64,000 bases of DNA from JANSYL01 sp965229695 (GTDB lineage Bacteria; Pseudomonadota; Alphaproteobacteria; Rhodobacterales; Rhodobacteraceae): assembly GCA_965229695.1 (NCBI GenBank), contig OZ245921.1, forward strand, positions 1,054,001 to 1,118,000, written 5' to 3'. The notes beneath the pieces are model-generated. The model was not told where the DNA came from, searched no databases, and saw only the letters and a program-made list of their open reading frames with translations. Shown one piece after another: positions 1 to 8,355 of this stretch. The first letter of the stretch is position 1; each line of letters opens with the position of its first letter. The position numbers and the translations under genes are program-made.

Positions 1-1215
1 GCCCTATTTGTCTTTGCCCTGGCTATCCCTTCCACTCACTTGGTGTTGGCGGGTCAGGGGCTGAAACGCAATAAAACCGAAATCGAAGCCGCCAGGGATG
101 CCCTTGCCGACAGCGCCGAACGCGACCGGGATATGGCCGATAAGCAAATGCGCCTGGCGCGCGAAATCATGTTGCTGGGTGAGTTGAACCAATGGCTTCA
201 ATCCAGCCGCTCGCAAGACGAGATGTTCGAGATGGTGATTGGATTTCTCGAACAGCTTATCCCGCAATGCGAGGGCTCGGTTTATGTCTATTCCAACTCG
301 CGCGATGTGTTGGATGGCTGTGCCGAATGGAACGGCGCCCGCGTCAAACCGCATATCCACCCCGAAGATTGCTGGGCTTTGCGGCGCGGGCGGACTTACG
401 AGTTTGGCCAATCCGAGGTCGCTTTCGCCTGCGCGCATGTCGATGGCGACGACAACCAACCCTATTTCTGCTTTCCAATGCTGGCCCATGGCGAAACCGT
501 TGGGTTGCTGCATCTGCGGCAGCGGGAAGGTGTCTCGAACGAGGCGTTTCAATCCTGTCGCAAACTGGCACAGCTTTGCGCTGAGCAGATCAGCATGGCG
601 ATTGCCAATGTTCGGATGCGCGATGAGTTGCAGAACCAATCGATCCGCGACCCGCTGACAGGCTTGTTCAACCGGCGGCAACTGACCGAGATGTTGCGCA
701 AACTTCTATCCGCCGCCGCCCGTAGCGACCGACCGGTGGCCTTGCTGTCTTTGGATGTCGATCACTTCAAAAAATTTAACGACAATTTTGGCCATGACGC
801 AGGCGACATGGTTCTGCGCGCCGTCGGCGGGGTGCTCGACAAGCATACCAGCGGCGATGAGCTGGCCTGCCGGCCCGGGGGTGAGGAATTTATGGTGGTT
901 CTGCCCGATTGCGAAACACCAGATGCCCTGATCCGCGCTGAAGAGATTCGCGAAGACATTCAGGCGATCCGCATTCGATATGGGCAAAAGGAGCTGCCAG
1001 GGATCACCGTGTCGATCGGCGTTGCGATTTCGACCTATGACGGGAAGATGCCGCAAGACCTGATGCGCTCAGCCGATGAGGCGCTTTACGCCGCCAAGGC
1101 GCGCGGGCGCAATCAATCGATGCTGACCTCATTGATCAACGCGCCGGAGAACGCGGAAACGATTGGGGATGCCGAAGCACCCCAAAGCGCGTCACAGGAC
1201 ATCGCGGCGGAGTAG
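1..1215 (+). CDS. GAF-GGDEF diguanylate cyclase, 5' partial
   Basis: The reading frame is open from base 1, so the gene is cut by the window edge. A TTG at 40 could serve as a start, but the 13 codons before it are hydrophobic and look like the end of a membrane segment. A helical linker follows, then a GAF-like sensory region, then a GGDEF domain with a GGEEF active-site motif. This predicts cyclic-di-GMP synthesis from GTP. The product-inhibition I-site (RxxD, nine residues before GGEEF) is not conserved, because the Arg position is Ser. No EAL domain follows. It converges on sdhB, 67 bp away. The function call is firm; the signal sensed is unknown. Confidence 0.9.
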   Translation, partial: ALFVFALAIPSTHLVLAGQGLKRNKTEIEAARDALADSAERDRDMADKQMRLAREIMLLGELNQWLQSSRSQDEMFEMVIGFLEQLIPQCEGSVYVYSNSRDVLDGCAEWNGARVKPHIHPEDCWALRRGRTYEFGQSEVAFACAHVDGDDNQPYFCFPMLAHGETVGLLHLRQREGVSNEAFQSCRKLAQLCAEQISMAIANVRMRDELQNQSIRDPLTGLFNRRQLTEMLRKLLSAAARSDRPVALLSLDVDHFKKFNDNFGHDAGDMVLRAVGGVLDKHTSGDELACRPGGEEFMVVLPDCETPDALIRAEEIREDIQAIRIRYGQKELPGITVSIGVAISTYDGKMPQDLMRSADEALYAAKARGRNQSMLTSLINAPENAETIGDAEAPQSASQDIAAE

Positions 1216-1282
1216 CGGGATCGCCAGGCCAGCGGTGCCACATACGCAGCTAGGCCGGTTTGAATGAAAGCTTTTGACGGCG

Positions 1283-2062
1283 TTAAAGCTGACGCTCGAC
1301 CATCATCTTTTTGATCTCGGCAATCGCCTTGGCCGGGTTCAGACCTTTGGGGCAGGTCTTGGTGCAGTTCATGATGGTGTGGCAACGGTAGAGCTTGAAC
1401 GGATCTTCCAACTCGTCCAACCGCTCGCCCGTCGCCTCATCCCGGCTGTCGATGATCCAGCGATAGGCGTGCAACAGAGCGGCGGGGCCAAGATACCGAT
1501 CCCCATTCCACCAATAACTGGGGCAAGAGGTCGAGCAGGACGCGCACATCACACATTCATAAAGCCCGTCCAGCTTTTTACGGTCTTCAATCGACTGCCG
1601 CCATTCCTTTTCCGGGCGTTGGGTCTTGGTTTCCAACCACGGCATGATCGATGCGTGCTGGGCATAGAAATGGGTCAGATCGGGGATCAAATCCTTCACC
1701 ACCGGCATATGCGGCAGCGGGTAAATCTTCACATCACCCTTGATCTCATCCATGCCATAGATACAGGCCAGCGTGTTGATCCCGTCGATATTCATCGCAC
1801 AAGAACCGCAAATGCCTTCACGACAGGACCGGCGGAAGGTCAGCGTCGGATCAATCTCATTCTTGATCTTGATCAGCGCGTCCAGAACCATCGGGCCGCA
1901 GGTATCCATATCGACCCAGTAGGTATCGACGCGCGGATTTTCACCATCATCGGGGTTCCACCGATAGATCACGAATTTCCGCAGGTTGGTCGCCCCTTCG
2001 GGTTTTGGCCAGGATTTCCCGGTTTTGATGCGGGAGTTCTTGGGAAGGGTGAGTTCGACCAT
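1283..2062 (-). CDS. sdhB: Succinate dehydrogenase iron-sulfur subunit
   Basis: This 259-residue protein passes electrons from the SdhA flavin to quinone in respiratory complex II. The N-terminal plant-type ferredoxin domain has its 2Fe-2S cysteines at C80, C85, C88 and C100. The C-terminal part has CxxCxxC...CP and CxxxxxCxxxCP clusters for the 4Fe-4S and 3Fe-4S centres. An AAGGA ribosome site lies 9 bases before the ATG. sdhB is not adjacent to sdhA: two unrelated genes lie between them. A TTGTGATCACAA palindrome 131 bases upstream suggests its own regulated promoter. Length and motifs are normal for the family. Confidence 0.98.
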   Translation of the reverse strand: MVELTLPKNSRIKTGKSWPKPEGATNLRKFVIYRWNPDDGENPRVDTYWVDMDTCGPMVLDALIKIKNEIDPTLTFRRSCREGICGSCAMNIDGINTLACIYGMDEIKGDVKIYPLPHMPVVKDLIPDLTHFYAQHASIMPWLETKTQRPEKEWRQSIEDRKKLDGLYECVMCASCSTSCPSYWWNGDRYLGPAALLHAYRWIIDSRDEATGERLDELEDPFKLYRCHTIMNCTKTCPKGLNPAKAIAEIKKMMVERQL

Positions 2063-2192
2063 AGCTCAGATTCCTTGGCTGCGTCGGCAAGTGTCGTTCT
2101 CACCATAGATACAGCATTCTGCGATCACTGCCAGGGCGCAGTTCGCGCCTCATAATGTCGCGGTTTCAGAGATTTGGTGCTATTTTTGCGGT

Positions 2193-2204
2193 TTGTGATC
2201 ACAA
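2193..2204. promoter_or_regulatory. TTGTGATCACAA palindrome upstream of sdhB
   Basis: This is a perfect 12-base palindrome. It overlaps the stop codon of the lipoprotein gene and precedes sdhB. It is the best-matching member of a six-site family in this window, all before TCA-cycle genes. No second site is found 21 bp away, unlike at sdhC and sucC. The role as an operator is inferred. Confidence 0.7.
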
Positions 2205-2513
2205 GATCAGCGGTCGGGTCGGCCCCGCCCCGGTTAAATCGCGGAAACAGGTGTCATAAACGATCTGCGGATCGCGCCCGCGCAGGAAATCGCTGGTGAT
2301 CGTGACGTTGAGATCGCTGGATAACCCGCCCGAGCCAACGCCAACCCCAACCCGGCCTCCAGGCCCCTGCGCCAGCCGCGCGCGTTCCGAACAGGTTTCA
2401 TAAGCCCGACGCTCGCTGACCGGCGCATCACAGGCTGCCAAGATGGCGGTTGTCGCAATCAAACCCATCCCGATCCAAACTGATCGCGCCCGTGCCGTCA
2501 CAATTGCTGCCAT
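2199..2513 (-). CDS. Small putative lipoprotein in the sdh cluster
   Basis: The 104-residue product has a basic N-terminus, a hydrophobic stretch and a lipobox-like LAAC ending at about residue 28, so it is probably exported and lipidated. The rest has two further cysteines (in ETCSE and DTCFR) and a glycine-rich segment. I do not recognise the family. A GAGG ribosome site lies 7 bases before the ATG. It follows the GT61-like gene by 9 bp on the same strand, so the two are probably cotranscribed. There is no evidence that it acts in complex II. Confidence 0.7.
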   Translation of the reverse strand: MAAIVTARARSVWIGMGLIATTAILAACDAPVSERRAYETCSERARLAQGPGGRVGVGVGSGGLSSDLNVTITSDFLRGRDPQIVYDTCFRDLTGAGPTRPLIL

Positions 2514-2522
2514 ACCCTAACC

Positions 2523-3725
2523 TCATGCTGCGTCGAGCCAAGGCTCGACCTCGGCAAGCATATCCCCAAAACCGGTCGCGTCGAGGGTCTGACGCACAGC
2601 CTCGGCTGATCGCCGCCAGTCAATCTGGGCGTTCTGCGGGTTTTGGCGGTCAAACCTTTGTGAGACCCAGCGCTTAATATCGACGCGGCACGCATCGTGA
2701 TAAGCGCGCTCATCCCACACGCGGTTCAAAGCAACGCCAAATTCGCCAAAAAGCCGCCGCAGCGCATCCGCATCCATCAAGGCCGCCGCCCCGCCCTGAT
2801 CTGGTCGCCCATCGGTTTGAACGCGGGCCAAAAGCGCCTGGCTCGTCTCGGCATAAATCAAGCGATCACATCTGGGCAGCAGGTTCTGAAAGGCAGGCCG
2901 GGATCGGGGCGTACGAGGTAATACGATAATGTCCTGCCGGTGGTAGCCCAGCAGCTGCCGAAGCCGGATGTTGGGGCCGTCCGCCATGATCAAAGCCTTG
3001 GCGCGCGCCATCGCGGCCAGTCGTGGTTTCAGAGGTGAGATCGTTTGAGGCAAGACAGTAACGCCCTGACTTTCCAAGAGTTGGCACAGATAGGCCTCTC
3101 CGATAATGGCGGGCGCTGCCTGTCCTCGCTCATCAATACGGGATTGATAGACAATCTCACTCGGCGCGACGGCCAGCCCCCGCGCCGAGGTGTTCTTGGC
3201 CAGTAAGTCCAGCAGTTGATAGGGCGGCCCGTGGCCCGCGACCTGTTCGGGCTGCGGCGCGATCCAAAGCTGATCCACCAAGCTGGGCTCAAAAACAAAT
3301 CTCACCTGCCCGCGTGGCAAGCCGAACCAATCCAAAAGCTCCCAAAACGGCGGTGGGATGCGCGCGACGCTGCCCCCCTCCGGCCCCGCAAACAGGATCT
3401 TTTCGCCTTGCCGCGCCGCATGGCCCGGCAAAAGACGCGTGGTAAATTCGCTGACCCAAGCGGGCAGGCCGCCTTGCAACTGCCCGCCCCAAAGAAACGC
3501 GCCGACCAAACGGGTTGCGGGCTTGGGCACTTGGTCTGGGCCAAGGGACGCGGGCACAATGGTTCGGTTATGGCGCAGTTCCAGCTGCGCCTCGGGCAAG
3601 ACGGGGCCTGCGAAACCCGCAGTTTTTGGAACCGGTAAAACGGTGACACCGTCCGCGCGCGTCGGCGGGATCAATTGGTAAGCTGAGAAGCGTTGGCAGC
3701 CAGGCGCGGCTGGGGCGGAGGTCAT
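2523..3725 (-). CDS. GT61 (DUF563)-like glycosyltransferase candidate between sdhA and sdhB
   Basis: This 400-residue protein has no signal peptide or membrane segments. Its second half resembles the DUF563/GT61 pattern: an ExxLCxLLESxGVTVLPQ segment, then an ARAKALIMADGPNIRL segment where GT61 enzymes have their conserved acceptor-site loop. The exact GT61 HGAGL motif is not seen, so the assignment is tentative. The gene lies 57 bp after sdhA on the same strand and may be cotranscribed with the sdh genes. No clear ribosome site precedes the ATG, so the start could be wrong. Confidence 0.6.
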   Translation of the reverse strand: MTSAPAAPGCQRFSAYQLIPPTRADGVTVLPVPKTAGFAGPVLPEAQLELRHNRTIVPASLGPDQVPKPATRLVGAFLWGGQLQGGLPAWVSEFTTRLLPGHAARQGEKILFAGPEGGSVARIPPPFWELLDWFGLPRGQVRFVFEPSLVDQLWIAPQPEQVAGHGPPYQLLDLLAKNTSARGLAVAPSEIVYQSRIDERGQAAPAIIGEAYLCQLLESQGVTVLPQTISPLKPRLAAMARAKALIMADGPNIRLRQLLGYHRQDIIVLPRTPRSRPAFQNLLPRCDRLIYAETSQALLARVQTDGRPDQGGAAALMDADALRRLFGEFGVALNRVWDERAYHDACRVDIKRWVSQRFDRQNPQNAQIDWRRSAEAVRQTLDATGFGDMLAEVEPWLDAA

Positions 3726-3782
3726 GGGGCAAGCTCAACCGGGTGTGGCAGGGCACGTCCCGGTCAGCTTGCCTCAGATCCG

Positions 3783-5606
3783 TTAATAAACCCGTGCTTT
3801 GGGTTTGATTTTCGCCAGATCAATCCCGCCCTCATCCTGGACGGTCAGCGGGTCCAAATGCACCGGCCGGTAATCGAGCGTGGTCTTAGTGCCATCAACG
3901 GTGGCCAGCGTGTGCTTGCGCCACTTCTTGTCGTCGCGATCCGGATAATCCTCATGCGCATGGGCGCCGCGACTTTCCTTGCGGGCTTCGGCCCCGACAA
4001 TCGTGGCCAAGGCGTTTGGCATCAGATTGGTCAGTTCCAAGGTTTCCATCAGATCCGAATTCCAGACCATCGACCGGTCGGTCACGCTTAGATCATCCAG
4101 CTTCGCGGCCACGGCTTCCATCTTTTTGACGCCTTCGGCCAAGGTCTTGTCGGTGCGGAAGACGGCAGCATCGGCCTGCATGGTTTTCTGCATTTCCAAC
4201 CGCAGATCGGCGGTCGCGACCGAGCCATTGGCGTGGCGGATATCGTCGAACCGGCCCAGCGCGTAGTCGATGGTAGATTGCGGCGCATCTGGCACGGCGC
4301 TGTTGGGGTCAACCACCTGGCCCGCTTTGATCGCGGCCGCGCGGCCGAAGACCACCAGGTCGATCAAGCTGTTGGAGCCCAAACGGTTCGCCCCATGGAC
4401 CGAGGCACAACCGGCCTCCCCCACGGCCATAAGGCCGGGAACAATCGCATCGGGGTCATCCTTGGTGGGGTTCAACACCTCACCCCAGTAATTTGTCGGC
4501 ACGCCACCCATGTTGTAATGCACCGTCGGCAGAACCGGGATCGGTTCTTTGGTCAGATCGACACCGGCGAAGATGCGGGCCGATTCCGAGATGCCCGGCA
4601 GACGTTCGGCCAAGGTTTCGGGCGGCAAATGGTTCAGGTGCAGATGGATATGATCGCCATCTTTGCCCACGCCGCGCCCTTCGCGGATTTCCATGGTCAT
4701 GCAGCGGCTGACCACATCGCGGGAGGCCAAATCCTTATAGGTCGGCGCGTACCGTTCCATGAAACGTTCGCCTTCGGAATTGGTCAGGTATCCGCCTTCG
4801 CCGCGCGCGCCTTCGGTAATCAAACAGCCTGCACCGTAAATGCCGGTCGGGTGGAATTGCACAAACTCCATATCCTGCAGTGGCAGCCCCTGACGCGCGA
4901 CCATGCCGCCGCCATCGCCGGTGCAGGTATGGGCCGAGGTGGCGCTGAAATAAGCACGGCCATAGCCGCCCGTCGCCAGCACAACCATCTTAGCATGGAA
5001 CACATGCAACGTGCCGTCATCCAGCTTCCACGCGATGATCCCGACGCATTCACCCGCGTCGTTCATCAGCAGGTCTGTCGCGAAATACTCGATATAGAAC
5101 TCGGCATTGTTCTTTAGCGACTGGCCGTAAAGCGTGTGCAGGATCGCGTGGCCAGTGCGGTCGGCGGCGGCACAGGTGCGCTGCACCGGGGGGCCTTCGC
5201 CAAACTCGGTGGTGTGGCCGCCAAAGGGACGTTGGTAAATCTCGCCCTCATCGGTCCGGCTGAAAGGCACGCCATAGTGCTCTAGCTCATAAACCGCCTT
5301 GGGTGCTTCGCGCGCCAGGTATTCCATGGCATCCGTGTCACCCAGCCAGTCCGACCCTTTCACGGTGTCGTACATATGCCAGTGCCAATGGTCGGGGCCC
5401 ATGTTGCCAAGCGAGGCGGCGATGCCGCCCTGGGCGGCCACGGTGTGCGAGCGTGTCGGGAACACCTTGGTCACACAGGCGGTTTTCAGGCCCTGTTCCG
5501 CCATCCCAAGCGTCGCGCGCAAACCGGCGCCGCCAGCGCCGACAACAACAACGTCGTAATTGTGATGGATCAGGTCATAAGAAGCGGTCGAAACGGTATC
5601 TTGCAT
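3783..5606 (-). CDS. sdhA: Succinate dehydrogenase flavoprotein subunit
   Basis: This 607-residue catalytic subunit oxidises succinate to fumarate. The N-terminal Rossmann motif GAGGAGLR lies at residues 23-30. The segment TRSHTVAAQGG contains H54, the expected covalent FAD attachment. The mid-region PTVHYNMGGVPTN and the HGANRLGSNSLIDLVVFGRA block are conserved active-site and FAD-capping segments. It follows sdhD by 15 bp in sdhC-sdhD-sdhA. The length is typical of alphaproteobacterial SdhA. Confidence 0.99.
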   Translation of the reverse strand: MQDTVSTASYDLIHHNYDVVVVGAGGAGLRATLGMAEQGLKTACVTKVFPTRSHTVAAQGGIAASLGNMGPDHWHWHMYDTVKGSDWLGDTDAMEYLAREAPKAVYELEHYGVPFSRTDEGEIYQRPFGGHTTEFGEGPPVQRTCAAADRTGHAILHTLYGQSLKNNAEFYIEYFATDLLMNDAGECVGIIAWKLDDGTLHVFHAKMVVLATGGYGRAYFSATSAHTCTGDGGGMVARQGLPLQDMEFVQFHPTGIYGAGCLITEGARGEGGYLTNSEGERFMERYAPTYKDLASRDVVSRCMTMEIREGRGVGKDGDHIHLHLNHLPPETLAERLPGISESARIFAGVDLTKEPIPVLPTVHYNMGGVPTNYWGEVLNPTKDDPDAIVPGLMAVGEAGCASVHGANRLGSNSLIDLVVFGRAAAIKAGQVVDPNSAVPDAPQSTIDYALGRFDDIRHANGSVATADLRLEMQKTMQADAAVFRTDKTLAEGVKKMEAVAAKLDDLSVTDRSMVWNSDLMETLELTNLMPNALATIVGAEARKESRGAHAHEDYPDRDDKKWRKHTLATVDGTKTTLDYRPVHLDPLTVQDEGGIDLAKIKPKARVY

Positions 5607-5621
5607 CTCAGGTATGGTCCC

Positions 5622-5993
5622 TCAAAGCGCGATCTGGGCCAAAGCGACCAGACCAGCAGCGGCCAGCCCGTAGCTGACAATCGTCATGAGAATGATCAGG
5701 ATTTTCCGGGTCAGGCCGCGAAAGTAATCCTCGATGAACGTGGTGACGCCCAGTTTGAAATGGTGGAAGCTCACAACCAGCATGGCGGCGGTGATCAGCG
5801 CCGGGATCGGGCGCGACAGACGGGCCACAACATCCTCATAGGGTTCCCCCAAAAGCGGGGCGACAACGAACAAGAACAGCGGCGTCAGGATCAGAAGCGC
5901 CACGGAACTGACGGTCATCGACCAGAAATGCCCGGTGCCCGATTTGGCCGAGCCCAGCCCATCCACACGTTTGCGGTCGGTTAGAAAAGCCAT
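5622..5993 (-). CDS. sdhD: Succinate dehydrogenase membrane anchor subunit
   Basis: This 123-residue protein has three membrane segments. With SdhC it anchors complex II and helps form the quinone and haem b site. The second segment carries FHHFKLG, followed by an IEDYFRG stretch typical of alphaproteobacterial SdhD. It lies 10 bp after sdhC and 15 bp before sdhA. Assignment rests on position as well as sequence, because anchors diverge quickly. Confidence 0.95.
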   Translation of the reverse strand: MAFLTDRKRVDGLGSAKSGTGHFWSMTVSSVALLILTPLFLFVVAPLLGEPYEDVVARLSRPIPALITAAMLVVSFHHFKLGVTTFIEDYFRGLTRKILIILMTIVSYGLAAAGLVALAQIAL

Positions 5994-6003
5994 GATCGCC
6001 CCC

Positions 6004-6390
6004 TCACATAATTCCGATGGCGGTTAGGAAGGTCAGGGCAAAAGCCCCGATGATCATCCCCCAGCCCATCTTATCGGCGGTATCGATCTCAAGCCCGCGA
6101 CCGGTGTCCCAGATCAGGTGCCGGATGCCGCCAAGGGTGTGATACCAAAGCGCCAGAAGCGAACCGAGCATCACCAGATCACCCAGGAAAGAGGTGATCA
6201 GCCCATCGACCGTGGCGAAGTATTCTGGCCCCGCCGCAACAGCGATCAGCCACCACACAAACAAAATCGCCCCCACCAACAGTGCGTTGCCCGTGATCCG
6301 GTTCAGGATCGAGGTGACGGAATTGATCTGTTTGCGGTAAATCTCAAGATGCGGCGACAGGGGACGGTTTCCCCGGTTCACATCAGCCAT
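6004..6390 (-). CDS. sdhC: Succinate dehydrogenase cytochrome b556 subunit
   Basis: The 128-residue product begins with MADVNRGNRPLSPHLEIYRK, the conserved SdhC N-terminus. I chose the ATG at 6390 because GGAGG sits 9 bases upstream; a longer frame from 6435 lacks a ribosome site. Three membrane segments follow. H84 in LWYHTLGGIRHL is the expected haem b ligand, and the SILNRITG segment (residues 27-34) lies near the quinone site. It is the first gene of the sdh operon, with two palindromic operators upstream. Confidence 0.96.
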   Translation of the reverse strand: MADVNRGNRPLSPHLEIYRKQINSVTSILNRITGNALLVGAILFVWWLIAVAAGPEYFATVDGLITSFLGDLVMLGSLLALWYHTLGGIRHLIWDTGRGLEIDTADKMGWGMIIGAFALTFLTAIGIM

Positions 6391-6435
6391 GGCTTGCACC
6401 CTCCGAATTGAGTGTCTGGCGGTTGTCTTGTTCAA

Positions 6436-6463
6436 TCCATAGCGAGTTTTACACGGCTGTCAC
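6436..6463 (-). promoter_or_regulatory. sdhC: Possible sdhC promoter core
   Basis: Read on the minus strand, GTGACA (6463-6458) and TATGGA (6441-6436) are separated by 16 bases and resemble -35 and -10 boxes. If correct, the two GTGATCAC sites lie about 95-120 bases upstream of the transcription start, which fits an activator better than a blocking repressor. The prediction is weak because the -10 box is poor. Confidence 0.35.
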
Positions 6464-6520
6464 CCAAGAGGGCGCGGATTCTGTTCACGAAATTGGGTCT
6501 TAACGCCGCAGCGGCACATT

Positions 6521-6553
6521 TTGTGATCACGCGCAAAGAATGTGTGATCACAA
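6521..6553. promoter_or_regulatory. Tandem GTGATCAC operators upstream of sdhC
   Basis: Two palindromes, TTGTGATCACGC (6521-6532) and GTGTGATCACAA (6542-6553), lie in the sdhC upstream region. Their centres are 21 bp apart, which is two helical turns. The same pair with the same spacing is found before sucC. MarR, GntR or CRP-like dimers could bind such sites. The Rhodobacter sphaeroides MarR-family activator AkgR is my leading candidate, by function and memory rather than by a checked motif. Confidence 0.75.
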
Positions 6554-6561
6554 AACTAAGA

Positions 6562-7596
6562 TCAGATCGGGCAAAGCACCCAATAATCCAGATCCAGCAA
6601 AACCTCGGGCAGATACTTACCATCCGCGCCCTTCAGCGCGCCGACCTCGCCCCCATGGCTCATCGCCACCAGGCGCATCCGCAGCGCGCCAACACCGGGG
6701 GCAGCGGTTTCGGCCTTGTCCAAGACCTCGCTCCAGGCGCGCACTGTGGTGCCTGAGAAACAGGGGGTGGCATGGGCGCCTGCATTGATGCCAACGATCA
6801 TCTGGGCATTGGCCAGCCCATTGAAGCTCAGCGCACGGGCCAGGGAAATCACGTGCCCACCATAGATCAGCCGCTTGCCGTCTTCGCGGTTGGTGGCGTC
6901 AAAATGCACCTTAGCCGTGTTCTGCCAAAGCCGCGTGGCCAGCATATGCTCGGCCTCTTCGACGGTGACGCCATCGACATGGTCGATCACCTCCCCAACC
7001 TCATAATCACCCCAGCGATGCGGCTCGCCCGCCAGGGTGAAATCATAATTCAGAAACTCCAACCCCTCAGGCAGGATCAGGTTGGCCGGATCGACCACTT
7101 TGGCCAGATCGGGGATCACTGTTTCCGGCGCGGGCGCATCCAGGTCGCGTTTGCGCACCATGACCCAACGCACATAGTCCAAGACCACCGATCCGTGTTG
7201 GTTCAGCCCCTCGGTCCGCACATAGACCACGCCCGACTTGCCGTTGGAATTCTGCTTCAGCCCAATCACCTCGGACCTGGACCGCAGCGTATCGCCCGGC
7301 CAGACCGGCTGATGAAACCGCCCTTCGGCATAGCCCAGATTGGCCACCGCGTTCAGCGAGACATCGGGCACCGTTTTCCCAAACACCGTGTGAAAGGTGA
7401 TCAGGTCATCCATCGGCGCATTATGCAGCCCACAGCGCCGCGCGAACTGGTCCGAGGAATAAAGCGCGTGCCGCGCGGGGTAAAGCGTGTGGTAAAGCGC
7501 CCGCTCCCCACCCGAAAGCGTCCGAGGCACGGCATGGTCGATCACTTGGCCAAGCGCGTAATCCTCGAAGAAGTTGCCGGAATTGGTCTTGGTCAC
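6562..7596 (-). CDS. mch: Mesaconyl-CoA hydratase (double MaoC-like)
   Basis: This 344-residue protein matches mesaconyl-C1-CoA hydratase. That enzyme interconverts mesaconyl-CoA and beta-methylmalyl-CoA in the ethylmalonyl-CoA pathway of acetyl-CoA assimilation. Two MaoC-type hot-dog halves are seen. The first begins FFEDYALGQVIDH; the second begins near GDYEVGEVIDHVDGVTVEEAEH. The start is a GTG with a G-rich ribosome site overlapping the previous stop. It is the last gene of an operon that starts with an Mcl2-like gene, which supports the pathway call. It ends just before the sdhC operators. Confidence 0.93.
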   Translation of the reverse strand: MTKTNSGNFFEDYALGQVIDHAVPRTLSGGERALYHTLYPARHALYSSDQFARRCGLHNAPMDDLITFHTVFGKTVPDVSLNAVANLGYAEGRFHQPVWPGDTLRSRSEVIGLKQNSNGKSGVVYVRTEGLNQHGSVVLDYVRWVMVRKRDLDAPAPETVIPDLAKVVDPANLILPEGLEFLNYDFTLAGEPHRWGDYEVGEVIDHVDGVTVEEAEHMLATRLWQNTAKVHFDATNREDGKRLIYGGHVISLARALSFNGLANAQMIVGINAGAHATPCFSGTTVRAWSEVLDKAETAAPGVGALRMRLVAMSHGGEVGALKGADGKYLPEVLLDLDYWVLCPI

Positions 7597-7597
7597 G

Positions 7598-7804
7598 TCA
7601 CTGCGCCCCCAGTTTCATGTCAGGCGCATACGGCGCGTCGATCTCTTTGGTCACGGCCTGCCCGCAGCGCATCACGCCCCGCGCGGCGTCAAAGGCATAG
7701 GTCGGTGGGCCCTGTAGCTGCCAGCCTTTCGACAATGCCTCGGACACTTTGTGGCAGAAGGCCGAGGTGTCATCCTCGGTCAGGAAACGATAGAGCACCG
7801 TCAT
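7598..7804 (-). CDS. DUF1737 small protein
   Basis: The 68-residue product begins MTVLYRFLTEDDTSAFCHKV and contains SKGWQLQGPPTYAFD and MRCGQAVTKE, the pattern of DUF1737. The true start is the ATG at 7804, which overlaps the stop of the NnrU-like gene by ATGA. The frame upstream of it is a shadow. Function is unknown. Being translationally coupled inside an ethylmalonyl-CoA pathway operon suggests coexpression with mcl2 and mch. Confidence 0.88.
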   Translation of the reverse strand: MTVLYRFLTEDDTSAFCHKVSEALSKGWQLQGPPTYAFDAARGVMRCGQAVTKEIDAPYAPDMKLGAQ

Positions 7805-8355
7805 GCTGGGAACGGGTAGACCCCAACCCACATATGGATCATCGCCACTACGCCATAAGCAACGGCACCTACCACAAAGGCGATGACATCGTTTTTGACC
7901 GAGGCATTGGCCGGACGCTCCCAATTCGGCTCTGCCTTGTTGATCAAAATCACCGAGCCCACGGCCCAGGCCAACAGCCCCCCGAATAGGATGATGGAGG
8001 CCAAATCACCGTTCACCAGCAAATGACCAATGGCCCAGGTCTTGGCCGCTGTCAGCTGCTTATGCCGGATGCGCGCCGACATCGTGCCGGGAATGGCGCT
8101 GAGCGCGAAGAGCCAAAAGGCAATCAAAATCAGCAGGTTGGATATGTGGATCATAAAGCTTGGCGGGTACCAGACATTGACGAACCCCGCATTGCGATAC
8201 CCCAGCCACATGAAAAAGATCGCAACAAAGAGCGCCAGAGCCACCGCCCCTTTGCCCGCATCACCCATGGCCGCGCGGCGTTCGGGCATCAGGCGTTTGA
8301 ACCAATGCGCGCCTGCAAAGAGCGCGACGCCCAGAATCAGAATGAGGTAGCCCAT
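7801..8355 (-). CDS. NnrU-family integral membrane protein
   Basis: This 184-residue protein has about five hydrophobic segments and the FAGAHWFKRLMPERRAAMGDAGKG opening of NnrU-type proteins. NnrU was first described near nitrite and nitric-oxide reduction genes. No denitrification gene is present here, so that role cannot be inferred. It overlaps the mcl2-like stop by one base and the DUF1737 start by four, so all three are tightly coupled. A link to CoA-ester metabolism is only contextual. Confidence 0.85.
   Translation of the reverse strand: MGYLILILGVALFAGAHWFKRLMPERRAAMGDAGKGAVALALFVAIFFMWLGYRNAGFVNVWYPPSFMIHISNLLILIAFWLFALSAIPGTMSARIRHKQLTAAKTWAIGHLLVNGDLASIILFGGLLAWAVGSVILINKAEPNWERPANASVKNDVIAFVVGAVAYGVVAMIHMWVGVYPFPA

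Noticed and set aside
6391..6435. Longer SdhC start at 6435
   Set aside because: It adds 15 residues with no ribosome site, while the ATG at 6390 has GGAGG at good spacing.
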